From: Fragilaria crotonensis | Taxonomy: Eukaryota; Bacillariophyta; Fragilariophyceae; Fragilariales; Fragilariaceae | Assembly (NCBI GenBank): GCA_022925895.1 | Contig: JAKSYS010000033.1 | Span: 124,001 to 188,000, forward strand | Length of the DNA: 64,000 nucleotides | Reading direction: 5' to 3' | Part shown: positions 54,742 to 64,000 of the stretch, piece after piece | Layout of the letters: the number at the start of each line of letters is the position of its first letter | Position numbering within the stretch: the stretch's first letter is position 1 | Made by a program: the position numbers and the translations under genes | Notes under the pieces: generated by a model | Databases searched by the model: none | Told to the model about the DNA's origin: nothing | The model's input: the letters and a program-made list of their open reading frames with translations, nothing else

Positions 54742-56571
54742 ATGATGAAGTGTTTATATCTGAATGAGAACGAAATGAGCAACAACAACAATCACGAAGC
54801 AATGCAACTATCGCTTCTCAAACTTGCTGAAAAGTGTCTTGCCCAAAGTCGTCTAATCTTCCTTGTGGCCGATCTGCGATTGCTGAGTTCAACGGGTCGA
54901 ATCCACACGAAATTTGATGTGTTGTGCCTCGACAGCGACCGATTCCTTCGCACCACGGCCGCCAGCATGGCATGCGTGACGGAACCGTGCGACATGTGCC
55001 GGGGCATTACACCAAGTCATGTCATGGCCATTTTATTGTTGGAAATGAACAAGAGTCTTACTGATCAAAGTCTTTTGGATGATGATGATCAAGACGACAT
55101 GTCGTACGATGGTCACAACGGACTGCTCAATAACTTGAGACTGAGTCGATCGGATCCCATTTTGGCACGAAAGGCGGAAGGGGATTTGCATGCCTTGTTA
55201 CGAGCGTACTGTCATACCATGAGGGGAGATTTGTGTGAGGACATGCCCAAGGTACCAATCAGTCTCCTTGCGCAGATGTCTTCAGGTAGTATGTCATCGA
55301 GCGGGACCACTGTAGCAACTGGAACGAATGAAGCGCATGCGCCATTTGGAACAGCAATTGTGGAGGAAGAGGAGCATGTTTGGAGAAATCCAGAAAGGGA
55401 GGAGACGAAATTGGCCTTTACTGCACTCGGCGAACATTTTTTCTCGTCCGCAACGGATGACGATCAAGCAGATGTATGCAGTAAGGATGACTTGGTCCGG
55501 ATTTTAAAACGGGCAATTGCCAAACGAGACAGCGAAGGCCTTGACTTTTTGACAAAGTTCTTCCAGGAAGGTACCGTGACGAGAATGATGGCGGAAAGCA
55601 GGACTGAATTGGTTTGGTTGCACGACTGGCATGTACAGAAAGAGTGCACCTACGCCATATCGGTCGACCGTGAGGAGAACGCCGTCGTTGTCATCTTCCG
55701 AGGAGCAACGACGTATACTGATTGGGAGCGCAGTATTTATTGGAGCACAATGAAGGCAGAGAATCCAATCAAAGACGATTATCCAGGCAAAAACAAATAC
55801 ATCAAAATGCATGGTGGGTATCATCGCTACCTCTTTCGCCAACGGAAAGACACCAGAACTACGAAATACGACGAAATTGCCTCAAAAGTTCATGATTATG
55901 GAACGCAATTGGGTGATAATTACCGGTTGGTTGTGACCGGGCATTCTCTGGGTGGCGCGCTGACAAACATTTTCGCATTCTATGCATCATTAGAAGAGCG
56001 CTTCACAAAAAATGCCCCCATTCAAGCAGTCACCTTTGGATGTCCCAGAATGGCGGCATACCAATTTATTGATGCGATTCGCCACCAAGAGGACACTGGT
56101 AAACTCCAAATCGCTCGATTTCATAACGAGAAAGATGCCATCACTCATTTGCCTCCACATGTTTGGCAGTACTCGAAGCGCGGGGCCAAGTTCTACCATG
56201 TCGGTCTTGATGTTAAGCTGCCGTTGATCAGAAAAAACGTGTTCCGACTGTTTGGACAACCCCAACCAAGTGTCCAATTTTTGGATCCAGAGTCTTGGAA
56301 GGCGTCCTATGCAAGACAGTGGCGTGAATTCTATGGATTCAATATTCCAATCCGACCTTGGATGTTGGCCAATCACCATTCACTAATGGAACATCAAAAG
56401 CGAATGCACCTTCCCAATGCCGATTCGCCGCTGGTCAAATACTCGTTAAGCGAACTTTATCAGATGCGACCGCAATTCACGTCCAATAGAGGGGAAAAGA
56501 CAATTGTTTTTGAACAGCAAGAAACAAGTGTGGTGGAACAAACAGGGTGCGAACCCATGCAAAGTCTGTAG
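54742..56571 (+). CDS. Class 3 (fungal-type) lipase, 609 aa
   Basis: Alpha/beta-hydrolase that should cleave acyl esters such as triacylglycerol or galactolipids. The nucleophile elbow is GHSLGG at about residues 400-405 (Ser402). It is preceded by the oxyanion-side VVVIFRGATTYTDW and KMHGGYHRYL. The catalytic Asp is probably in NEKDAITHLPP and the His in LANHHSLMEH, so the triad seems complete. The N-terminal 200 residues are family-specific with no recognised domain. A short region KDDLVRILKRAIAKRD precedes the hydrolase. No signal peptide is visible with this start; ATG 54775 is an alternative. Single exon, one gene beyond the transposon on its right side. Confidence 0.92.
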   Translation: MMKCLYLNENEMSNNNNHEAMQLSLLKLAEKCLAQSRLIFLVADLRLLSSTGRIHTKFDVLCLDSDRFLRTTAASMACVTEPCDMCRGITPSHVMAILLLEMNKSLTDQSLLDDDDQDDMSYDGHNGLLNNLRLSRSDPILARKAEGDLHALLRAYCHTMRGDLCEDMPKVPISLLAQMSSGSMSSSGTTVATGTNEAHAPFGTAIVEEEEHVWRNPEREETKLAFTALGEHFFSSATDDDQADVCSKDDLVRILKRAIAKRDSEGLDFLTKFFQEGTVTRMMAESRTELVWLHDWHVQKECTYAISVDREENAVVVIFRGATTYTDWERSIYWSTMKAENPIKDDYPGKNKYIKMHGGYHRYLFRQRKDTRTTKYDEIASKVHDYGTQLGDNYRLVVTGHSLGGALTNIFAFYASLEERFTKNAPIQAVTFGCPRMAAYQFIDAIRHQEDTGKLQIARFHNEKDAITHLPPHVWQYSKRGAKFYHVGLDVKLPLIRKNVFRLFGQPQPSVQFLDPESWKASYARQWREFYGFNIPIRPWMLANHHSLMEHQKRMHLPNADSPLVKYSLSELYQMRPQFTSNRGEKTIVFEQQETSVVEQTGCEPMQSL

Positions 56572-57098
56572 CGGCATTTTCTAACAAAACTGGCTATTAC
56601 TTCGAGCCATTGGCATGAGCGCCATGTAAGGCATGAAATATGAAAACGTCCGCACTGCTGGGTTGACGTGCAGATTCCGTATTGGCGCCGCAGCTGGTAG
56701 TGTGTAGTCACCTGCTCTCCAGTGCAGCGGTGACTGTGCCTCAAAGCTCCGCCTTGATCTGCCGTGGTCGGCATGCATCAACGCCGCTTTGGTGTTCCTT
56801 GCTACGTCGCCTTTTGTTCTTTGGGGTGTCAGGTTGCGTGTTCTATTCTGGACTTGATCGAAACATTCTCCGCAGTGCACAAGTCAAGTACATTAACGGA
56901 GCATGAGCCGACCAAACAATGAAATAAGGCAGTAAGGGCTCCGCAAAGGTGTAGTTCAACGTTCAATGTTCAATCGTAGCGTTAATTGAGTTCGCAAGAG
57001 TAATAAACTCTTCATAAGTTACTTACTTATGCGATCAGCAGTCCTAGCGGTCGTACATGTACTTCACCTCGACAAAAAATGTCTTGCGTTGGATTTTT
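56572..57098. other. Intergenic between converging lipase and Mago genes
   Basis: 3' flanks of both genes. A 99-codon minus-strand ORF here has no recognisable features and is probably chance. Confidence 0.5.
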
Positions 57099-57554
57099 TC
57101 AAATGGGTCGAACCTTGAAGTGCAGAGTGATCAGATTCATGACAAGACATTTGAGTTCCTGTGTCAAATAATAAAAAATTTGGAATCCTGCTGGATCTTC
57201 GCTGTTTTGTACTTGTTGCGACGATCCAATTTCTCCACAGGTGAACGCAATGTGCTCATTGCCAATTTTAATTTCCAATTCTTGTCGCTTTTCACCCGTC
57301 GGTTCTTTCCAATTCGTGTCATCAACAGTGGCAATGTCCGACTGTCGAATGATGCGTTTGATTTCCTCCACCACCGCGGGTCCCAAATGTACCTCTCGCC
57401 GTATCATTTCTCCTCGTTTGTAGTTCGAATTGTTGGCATACCGGAGCTTGCCGCTGGGAGACAGTTCAAATTCCATAAATTCGTGACCGAAGCGTCCCTT
57501 GTGACCAACGTAGTACCGAACGTAAAAGTCGTCGTGGGATGATTCCGCAGACAT
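57099..57554 (-). CDS. MAGO: Mago nashi homolog, exon junction complex core, 151 aa
   Basis: Core exon junction complex protein that pairs with Y14 (RBM8A) and clamps eIF4A-III on spliced mRNA. The sequence is close to the family consensus: [47 protein letters not shown]-like [45 protein letters not shown] and the end [11 protein letters not shown], exactly where other Mago proteins stop. The start is ATG 57554 (MSAESSHDD); an upstream in-frame ATG at 57590 is less likely. Single exon. Small insertions relative to animals ([16 protein letters not shown]) are in loop positions. Confidence 0.97.
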   Translation of the reverse strand: MSAESSHDDFYVRYYVGHKGRFGHEFMEFELSPSGKLRYANNSNYKRGEMIRREVHLGPAVVEEIKRIIRQSDIATVDDTNWKEPTGEKRQELEIKIGNEHIAFTCGEIGSSQQVQNSEDPAGFQIFYYLTQELKCLVMNLITLHFKVRPI

Positions 57555-58155
57555 GATTGTGTTTATGTGTCGTGTTCCTTGCGTTTGCAAATTGAATATG
57601 AGGTAGATTCAATCAACGGCTCTGATTCCTGATATGCAGTCCTTTACTCTGTAGTATAACTCGGAACTGAAGCGCTGTATTAAATCGATGGTACAAGCAC
57701 AACAATGTGGTGAGTATTATTATTCGTCAAGTGTTGAGAGTTGGCAATGGACACTTGCACTCTGCTAGCTCGAGTCTCTCAAGTCTCGATCGGTGCCATC
57801 TGTCATATTTTTTGAAGGGTAACGCACCCAGCACAGTGTCGACTGTCGAGCGAGTGCTTTTGATTGTGCGACTGCGTGCCTGTTGTACAGTACCAGCTCG
57901 CTAGTAGAGTACCAGTAGCTAAAACCTAAAACACAGCCGAATTTTTGGAACCGCCAAATTGCATGTATGCACAAGGCATACAATTAGTTTTTTCGTAGAA
58001 GTACGGTATCCGATAGTAGAACAATACTGAAGCAGTCTTCGATACTGTACTGCACCAGCTATGATACAGTAATTCATTGAACCACATGACGTCATCATTG
58101 ACTGACTGACTCATTCATGCAGTGATTTCACTCACATATCTCTTGGTTCACGGTA
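57555..58155. other. Divergent intergenic region (Mago / MsrB-like)
   Basis: About 600 bp likely shared as promoter by the two flanking genes. GACTGACTGACT near 58100. No gene. Confidence 0.5.
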
Positions 58156-59135
58156 ATGATCCTCAAGATGACGATCATCAGACCTCTCCGTATCGCGATT
58201 CTCTTCCTTGTACTATCGCCTTCCTTTGCATTCCAAGTTCGTCCGAACGCTTCGAGTAGAAAGGTGAGCGAGTCTCAAAGATTAAGGTGAATGTCATCGA
58301 ATTCGCCGCACTCATTACGTCACACGGCTCTCACATATACCAATTTCGACATATCCATCCATCCATTGCAACAACAATCAAACAACAAAACATTGAAGTC
58401 TTCCGCAATCAATATGAATTTCTTCTCCAACCTCTTCTCTGGTGGAGGTCAGGCGTATCCGGCACCATGTGTCATGGGAGATGAAGACATCATGTCCAAC
58501 AAGGGTCATGGGACATCAGCGACACCGGTTCAACCAAATTTAAAATGGGACTGTGATGAAAAGGTTGCCGACCGAATTTGCAATTTCAATCGACACTATG
58601 CGGAATACAGAGGTACGGGATAAAGTTGGAGTTTTCATCAAGTAGAGTGTACCCACCTACCACCACCACAATTACAACTCGAGTAACGTGAGGATGGTAG
58701 GGTACAATTTCGAGAGTCGATTATGAGGGTTGTCTCACATTTCTTTTCTTTTCTCAACCACAATATTTGTTAATACCCAAATATTTTTAATTAAAAAAAA
58801 CAGGCTACTGGCAGTCAACATCATTCATCCAAGAAGCCAAGAAGGAATATGCGGAGACTGGAGAGATCAAGTTTTACGACAGTAACACAGGAAAGCTCCT
58901 GTTCCGCGCTCCCAAGGGTCGGTCGTTTGACGATTTCATTCGAGAAAGTGTATCGCACGGGTGGCCCAGCTTTCGAGACGAGGAAGTGAATTGGGAATAC
59001 GTGCGTTGTTTGAAGAATGGGGAAGCAGTCAGTGTGGATGGGACTCATCTGGGACATAATCTGCCCGACTTTTCGGGTTCGCGCTATTGCATCAATCTCG
59101 TTTCAGTGGCTGGACGGCCTGTGGATGAACAGTAA
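58156..59135 (+). CDS. Plastid-targeted MsrB-like protein, 217 aa, three exons
   Basis: Exons 58156-58263, 58399-58612 and 58804-59135; both introns are GT-AG, phases 0 and 1. Exon 1 encodes a signal peptide (LRIAILFLVLSPSFAFQVRP) followed by a basic, Ser-rich segment. SFA|FQ resembles the ASAFAP cleavage site of diatom plastid preproteins, so plastid import is inferred. The C-terminal half is a methionine-R-sulfoxide reductase B-like fold: SHGWPSF, DGTHLGHNLPDF, RYCIN (Cys203, the catalytic position in MsrB). The MsrB zinc CxxC pairs are missing: C-A-x-C before GAHLGH is replaced by VRCLKNGEAVSVDG. It may repair oxidised methionine or have another redox role. A paralog starts at the left window edge. 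Confidence 0.85.
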
Positions 59136-59258
59136 CCCTTCAATACGATTGTCATCCCGGAACAACAACACAGTCGACATGGCGAACACTGAGCTAGTTT
59201 TGCAATCCGATAACAGTATCAACATCAATTCGTTACACTTTATTGCACACACTGCTGT

Positions 59259-59731
59259 TCACGCATCAAACTTATCCAATTCGAGAAACAATCTCATCGC
59301 CGGATGTCTTGCATATCCAGGACGTGCCAGGACATCGCCAAGATAGTCCTGCAGGGCCTCGAGACGATTTTGGAGGAATTCTTCATTTTGTTGCTGCCAC
59401 AGGCATGTCCCTGGCGGCAAGGACAGAGCATGCTCTTCATGAATCGCTGCGTTGGGGGGTGACGACACCAGTTGTTCGTGTAACCACTTGAATTGCGAAT
59501 ATCGTCTCATACATTCGTGCCGTTTGTGTTCCGAAAACACCTCGATGCGAAAGTAGACAGCAGGGAAACTTGATTTTCCTCCAAGCCCAGCAGGTATCGG
59601 AGGTGGCTCTTCTAAAAGTATCTTGCCTTTAAGCTGCAGAGTGAAGAAGGTTGAATCATACCTCGGAGACCAATGTTCTTTCGCTAAGTAGTGCATGATG
59701 CGGCGTGCGATCTGCGATGTTTTGTCAGGAG
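59259..59731 (-). CDS. PX-domain protein (3' exon; upstream exon unresolved)
   Basis: Phox-homology domain that binds phosphoinositides, targeting proteins to endosomal membranes. Visible: YFRIEVFSEHK, RRYSQFKWLHEQL, LPPGTCLW, NEEFLQNRLEALQDYLGDVL and HPAMRLFLELDKF, the whole PX fold up to a stop at 59259. Coding text (PDKTSQIARRI) continues upstream of the first ATG (59696) to a strong acceptor (TTCCCATTGCAG) ending at 59732, so the exon starts at 59731 in the middle of a codon. The first exon should lie in 59760-60100 on the minus strand, but I could not place it. No second domain was seen. It converges with the MsrB-like gene, 123 bp between stops. Confidence 0.83.
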
Positions 59732-60315
59732 CTGCAATGGGAATCAGAAGCGAATCAATGATTATGGTGTGGTTGTGTTGCTGTCAACCACAACAGGTGT
59801 AAACTGAAGAACAACCAAAAGTCCTCGGAATACAAGTACTTCCAGGTATTGTGATCAAGATTGTATCCCAGTTGTCAATTAGGTCGACAGGTCGATGTGA
59901 CAAACAGACGACTCAAAGCCGCGTCTGGTGTGTGGTGGTGGACTGAAGGGGACACATCATCAGACAGGCGACAGGAGTCCCAGTACATGCCTACTCAGCA
60001 CTCCATTTGTAGTAAAAGATACCAGTGTATCATTCCGCGCTCCGCACCGCCGTAGGTATGCATGGAAGATATACACACTGGAAGATATTTTGATAGAGTC
60101 GTATTCTGGTACAGTAGTCGATGGCCGCGAAATTACTTTTAAAGACCAGCGAGGTCGGAAACGGAGATCTAACGTTCACATTTTGTTTAAACAAGATTTT
60201 CGCAAACCCCAAGAAAAGCATTTTCTATACTCGAACACCGGAGGCACAGTTCTCATGTTTTCCAGTTCACACAAAAACGGCGCACACTCATTGACGAGAA
60301 GTAAAGCCTCCAACC
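59732..60315. other. Region between PX and helical-repeat genes
   Basis: Probably holds the missing 5' exon of the PX gene (minus) and the promoter of the helical-repeat gene (plus). No ORF can be assigned. Confidence 0.45.
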
Positions 60316-62090
60316 ATGAACGAGTTCGACAAGGAGAATCAAGCACCCAATAAGTTTCATGCGACAGAACATTTCTTGAGTGGTATGTGAATGTTGTCCT
60401 CACAGAAGGTTCAAGCGTTGTTGTTAGATGCTAACACAGCGAAATAGCGCTTGCAGACGCAGACACACCAGTGGAACTGCTGCGGTCACTCACGAATGCA
60501 TCAAAACAATTCAACCACAGCGACAAACATGTGCACGACCACGAGGTGCAAGATGGAGTTGCATACGCCTTGGTTCGAACCCTCACCTCGAATCTCGTTC
60601 TTTGGCACGACCAAGGCGACACATCGTTCCTTTCGGCGCTTGGGTATGAAAGAGCACTTCGTATTTCCATTTTATGCACGGCATTGGAAAGAGTACTCCA
60701 ATGCTCACACAAAGTGCTCGTGGCGCATTTAGAAGGCCTGATAGGCCTAGATTTATTACCATCGCTGGTGCGAATCGTCGAGATATTCCTCCCGTACCAC
60801 AACGCGTGCATCGTGCGCGACGTCGCTCTAAGCAAGACATCGAGAATCCTCTATCTTGTGTCCAAGCACGCCATTGATTTTCCAAAAGAAATCGTATCAG
60901 TCCTTCGAAGGCTGATGCGCGCGGATGTCACATCAGACGCACGGATTGACGCCGCCTGTGCCGTCGCAAGTCTGATGGCACATCCCCGTGTTTCAGAATT
61001 TCCACATCTTATGAAGGAGCTCATAAATTCCGCCCCTTTTGTCATTTCAACTCTATCGACAGCTTCTGAAAGTGCGCCGGAAGAACAGCTACCTGATGTT
61101 TCAAGAGCTTTACTTCAAACTGCTCGCAGCTCGAGGACTTGTCTTCTCAGGATATCGAGTCGACGAGACACGGTCGTCAACATCGTTCAGCTGATGCAAC
61201 TCAAAGCAACACAATCGGATGCGCTCAGACTGACCGCATTGCTATTGAATTGCGATGCCACAGCCAAGAACTTGTGGAGGTCTAATCCGTCGTCCGGATT
61301 GATCGTTCTCCGGGGATTGACAATGGTCGCTCGAACGGATCATGCCGTTCTGGATTCGAATAAGGACCTTGCGATTGCCATCCTCATGTCCGCACTCGAT
61401 TCGGACAGTCTGACATTTCACCACAAGCACGTTATAAACCACGCACTCATTGGTGTTGCATACGGCGATCCCAATGAACAACTGAGAACAGAAGTGGCCT
61501 TTGGTATTTGTCGACAATTGTTAAAGAACGAGGACAAGGTCGATGAGGAATCCAAGGTTCTTTACCCAACCATTATTGATTTTCTCCAGTTCCCAATCGA
61601 TTCTGTTCGGATGGAAGCTCTCTTTACTCTGGATGTATGCACCTGGAGCAAGGAAGCTGCTGCAGTGCTCATGGAAGAGTACGCCTTCGTCGATAGTATT
61701 ACAGCCATCATTCATGATTCCAATATCAAGAGGGACCAACAAGAAATGGCATTGTCCATCCTGTATAATTGTTCCAAAGACGAAACGTGCGCGAAAACGA
61801 TTTGTCTCAACACCGCTCTACTCACAGCAATCGTACAACACACAATCGACCAAAAACTTACGGCGGCGATATCATCGTTTGAGTTTAGATCCCTGGAGAT
61901 TATTTTCAACATTATGAAGTCAAGACCGAATCGTGTCCATTTCAAGGAATTCACGGAATTGCTCCCTTGGCTTGCGTCCGCTGCCGCTGTGACGGAAAGT
62001 GATGACATGAAAAAGAAGATGGTCGAGACAATCATTCAGCTTTCACAAGTCTATCTTCAAGGCGGAATTCCGAATCGTTTCTTGGTTTAG
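60316..62090 (+). CDS. Armadillo/HEAT-like helical-repeat protein, 569 aa
   Basis: Exon 1 is 60316-60382 (MNEFDKENQAPNKFHATEHF), the intron 60383-60447 (65 bp, GTATGT...AAATAG), and exon 2 60448-62090. The splice rebuilds HFLSALADADTPVELLRSLT. The protein is all-helical with loosely repeated pairs of amphipathic helices (for example DVALSKTSRILYLVSKHA, RIDAACAVASLMAHPRV, DALRLTALLLNCDATAKNLW, QQEMALSILYNCSKD). These look armadillo/HEAT-like but do not match a named family I recognise. It has no relation to the Cys-module armadillo family beyond fold. Probably a scaffold or adaptor. Its TAG stop overlaps the stop of the TDP1-like gene on the other strand. Confidence 0.85.
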
Positions 62091-64000
62091 GACTTGTTTT
62101 GCCGTGGCGAGTCTGGTAACTCGATTGTCCCAAACAGTTCCTTTGCCGCTCGCATCTTTCCGTAGGGAGTTAAAGCCATGAGACCGACACTGGCAGATTC
62201 TGGTGTAATCTCGTGAAAGTATGGCGTCTTGCACATGTGAGCTTCGTCGGGATCGGATTGGAAAGGCTGAGCTCGTACAGCGTAAGGAATAGGCAAGTGA
62301 ATAAGCTTCTTGTGACTTGCACTAGTTCCACAGACGCAATGGTTGGGTTTCCAACAATAAACGCGATCAGTAGCTGTGTTTCCCTGCAGCCTCGAACAAA
62401 AGAGGATACCGAGCTCAAAGTTGCTGTAGGATACTTGGTCAGTGCCTGTGGTTCGATCTTCTGTGGGAATTCCCTGTGCTCCCCGGGACAGGCATGCGCT
62501 GCTCAGGAGAAACCAAGAAAACATCTCGGCAGCTTTCCCAACTCCGTGGTCGCGCCGTAGAGCATACTCATTTCCTTCAAAGAGACGGGCATAACTTTTG
62601 AAATGAGGAGCACGAAGAGATGACACCTGATTAGGATTGCTGTGTGAATACTGGACCATTCGAGAAATGACGTTCACGTCGATTGTATTGAATACGTGCG
62701 AGGCAAGGAAGATGTATCCACTGGCGCCATTGCTTTCTTCCGACTCCGACGCTGGCGTTGACGGAACAAGTACCTTTGTACAAAGTTCAATGGATGGCGT
62801 CGGCTTGCGCACGCTCTTCTGGATGAAATCGTTGGTAGGCCACATGATATCCATACTTTCCAGAATTTTCGAGTCTCCGGCGTCACGACCCATGTAGGTT
62901 CGACCCAAGGTTGCCATATCTGATGCAGTCCAGTAACCACCCAACGAGGTGGGTTGAAGAATAAGACGATCGTCGTTGGATAGGAGTTGTGGCGGCAACC
63001 ATGGTTTGATATTCTGATCTTTTGGACTCGTTAGTCGTTCCATGACATCCGCAACGCGCTGCGCGCCGTAGAGAAAAGTGGGCATGCCGTCTTTGCGGCC
63101 CAAATGTGTAATGCCGAATTTGCCGTGATGATCACCGGGAATTGTGGCAATTAAATGGACTTGCGAGTCTTGAAAGGAAAAGGCATCCCGAAAGGAGTCA
63201 AGCGTGTCAATGGCGAGGTAATGACGTAGGAATTCGAATGGCAGCATGGATCCCACCTGGGCGGCATTGGACTGTTTCTGTAAAAAATCCAAAAGCACTG
63301 CGCCGAAGTCGGATCCATCATAACGTCGTTCTTTTATCTTGTTCCGAGGTATGGCTGGCTGCGGGCTTCGATTTTCATCCAGTTCACCAGTGGAATTGGA
63401 AGGCGTAAACCGTTGCAGCCAAACACCATCAAGGGATTCCTGTGATGTAAGGTTCGATGTTGAGACGACAACAACCAGAGAACCACGTTTCTCAAACAGT
63501 AGCATGAATTTGGGGTGGTGCACTCCCCGCTTGGAAAGTCGTTTCCTTGCGACGGCAGGGTCGACTCCAGTGAAAGCAAATGGTGGAACATCTTGCTTTA
63601 TGCGGTCGTTCTCATCATCGGAATCGTCAACGACAATAACTTCGTCATCGTTAGGTCTCGGTGCACAGGTGGATGACGTTTTGATGGGGCGGCTTGCATT
63701 CTTGCGATTAGTGTCACTCGCATGTTGTAAACTCGCCGACAAGCGTGGTGGCAACCAGGTTGTGAGAATGCGAGTCATGTGCAGCGTTGGTGGGAGAGTA
63801 CGAACAGCCATTTTGTCTTCAACCTGAGAGTGCAGGTCGAACCATGCCTCCTCTGGCGGGACCTCTTCTTTCTTCACGGAACGAGAACCAGAGGACAATA
63901 CTGGATCTGGTTTGTGAATGACGTCGGGGCGTTGCGAGTTCTGGATTGACGTTGTCGATAATTTTGATTCCAATCCCTTGTGTCCATGAAGCACGAGGGT
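62087..64000 (-). CDS. Tyrosyl-DNA phosphodiesterase 1-like protein, partial (5' end outside window)
   Basis: Phospholipase D-superfamily enzyme that removes trapped topoisomerase I peptide from DNA 3' ends. The first HKD-like motif HHPKFMLLF is followed by STSNLTSQESLDGVWLQRF. The second is HFKSYARLF, with the following FLLSSACLSRGAQG and YSNFELGILF, in the standard Tdp1 order. TIPGDHHGKFG matches the IGSTPGxF segment. N-terminal text WFDLHSQVEDKMAVRTLPPT and MTRILTTWLPPRLS precedes the catalytic domain. The reading frame is open to the window edge with no in-frame ATG before about 63814, so the true start probably lies outside. At least 637 codons are visible. The insertion EVIVVDDSDDEND in the first half is acidic. 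Its TAA overlaps the neighbour's TAG. Confidence 0.88.
   Translation of the reverse strand, partial: TLVLHGHKGLESKLSTTSIQNSQRPDVIHKPDPVLSSGSRSVKKEEVPPEEAWFDLHSQVEDKMAVRTLPPTLHMTRILTTWLPPRLSASLQHASDTNRKNASRPIKTSSTCAPRPNDDEVIVVDDSDDENDRIKQDVPPFAFTGVDPAVARKRLSKRGVHHPKFMLLFEKRGSLVVVVSTSNLTSQESLDGVWLQRFTPSNSTGELDENRSPQPAIPRNKIKERRYDGSDFGAVLLDFLQKQSNAAQVGSMLPFEFLRHYLAIDTLDSFRDAFSFQDSQVHLIATIPGDHHGKFGITHLGRKDGMPTFLYGAQRVADVMERLTSPKDQNIKPWLPPQLLSNDDRLILQPTSLGGYWTASDMATLGRTYMGRDAGDSKILESMDIMWPTNDFIQKSVRKPTPSIELCTKVLVPSTPASESEESNGASGYIFLASHVFNTIDVNVISRMVQYSHSNPNQVSSLRAPHFKSYARLFEGNEYALRRDHGVGKAAEMFSWFLLSSACLSRGAQGIPTEDRTTGTDQVSYSNFELGILFCSRLQGNTATDRVYCWKPNHCVCGTSASHKKLIHLPIPYAVRAQPFQSDPDEAHMCKTPYFHEITPESASVGLMALTPYGKMRAAKELFGTIELPDSPRQNKS

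Noticed and set aside
56581-56880. 99-codon minus-strand ORF
   Set aside because: No domain, lies in the 3' flank of the lipase gene.
1-64000. tRNA and rRNA genes
   Set aside because: No cloverleaf-like block with a GGTTCRANNCC arm and matching acceptor stem was found by eye; a tRNAscan run would settle it.

Overview
The window looks like nuclear DNA of a stramenopile alga, most likely a pennate diatom. This is inferred from gene content and structure, not from a database match. The genes are eukaryotic, with no introns or a few short GT-AG introns (about 65-190 bp). One gene starts with a signal peptide ending in SFA|FQ, the bipartite plastid-targeting type of algae with secondary plastids. 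There is a bZIP protein with a PAS-like C-terminus, and an armadillo-repeat family headed by a paired CxxC module. Gaps between genes are full of overlapping GTAC words.

Layout: 1-14.5 kb holds the edge of an MsrB-like gene, an ankyrin-repeat gene, an SDR oxidoreductase, a zinc-macrodomain/class M sirtuin fusion with an in-frame TGA, two tandem alanine aminotransferase genes (the first frameshifted) and a broken armadillo-family gene. From 15.5 to 21.2 kb lies an entire hAT transposon with an 8-bp target duplication. It contains a decayed transposase and a 1.9 kb palindrome built of 177-bp units. From 21 to 37 kb the DNA is gene-poor: a methyltransferase pseudogene, two more armadillo-family genes, a retroelement scrap and a small TA-flanked MITE.

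From 39.7 kb the region is dense in ordinary genes: a SAM methyltransferase, RPF2 (5S RNP and large-subunit assembly), a PLAC8-family protein, a bZIP-PAS factor with a reading-frame break and an FTR1-type iron permease. A 3.6 kb TA-flanked transposon with a decayed DDE transposase follows. After it come a class 3 lipase, Mago nashi (exon junction complex), a plastid-type MsrB-like protein, a PX-domain protein, a helical-repeat protein and a tyrosyl-DNA phosphodiesterase 1-like gene running off the right edge.

There is no operon-like logic; neighbours are functionally unrelated. The most interesting points are the TGA in the macro-sirtuin fusion, the two transposons whose ends could be located, the triple Cys-module/armadillo family, the patchy divergence of the aminotransferase pair, and the +1 break at a TGA in the bZIP-PAS gene.
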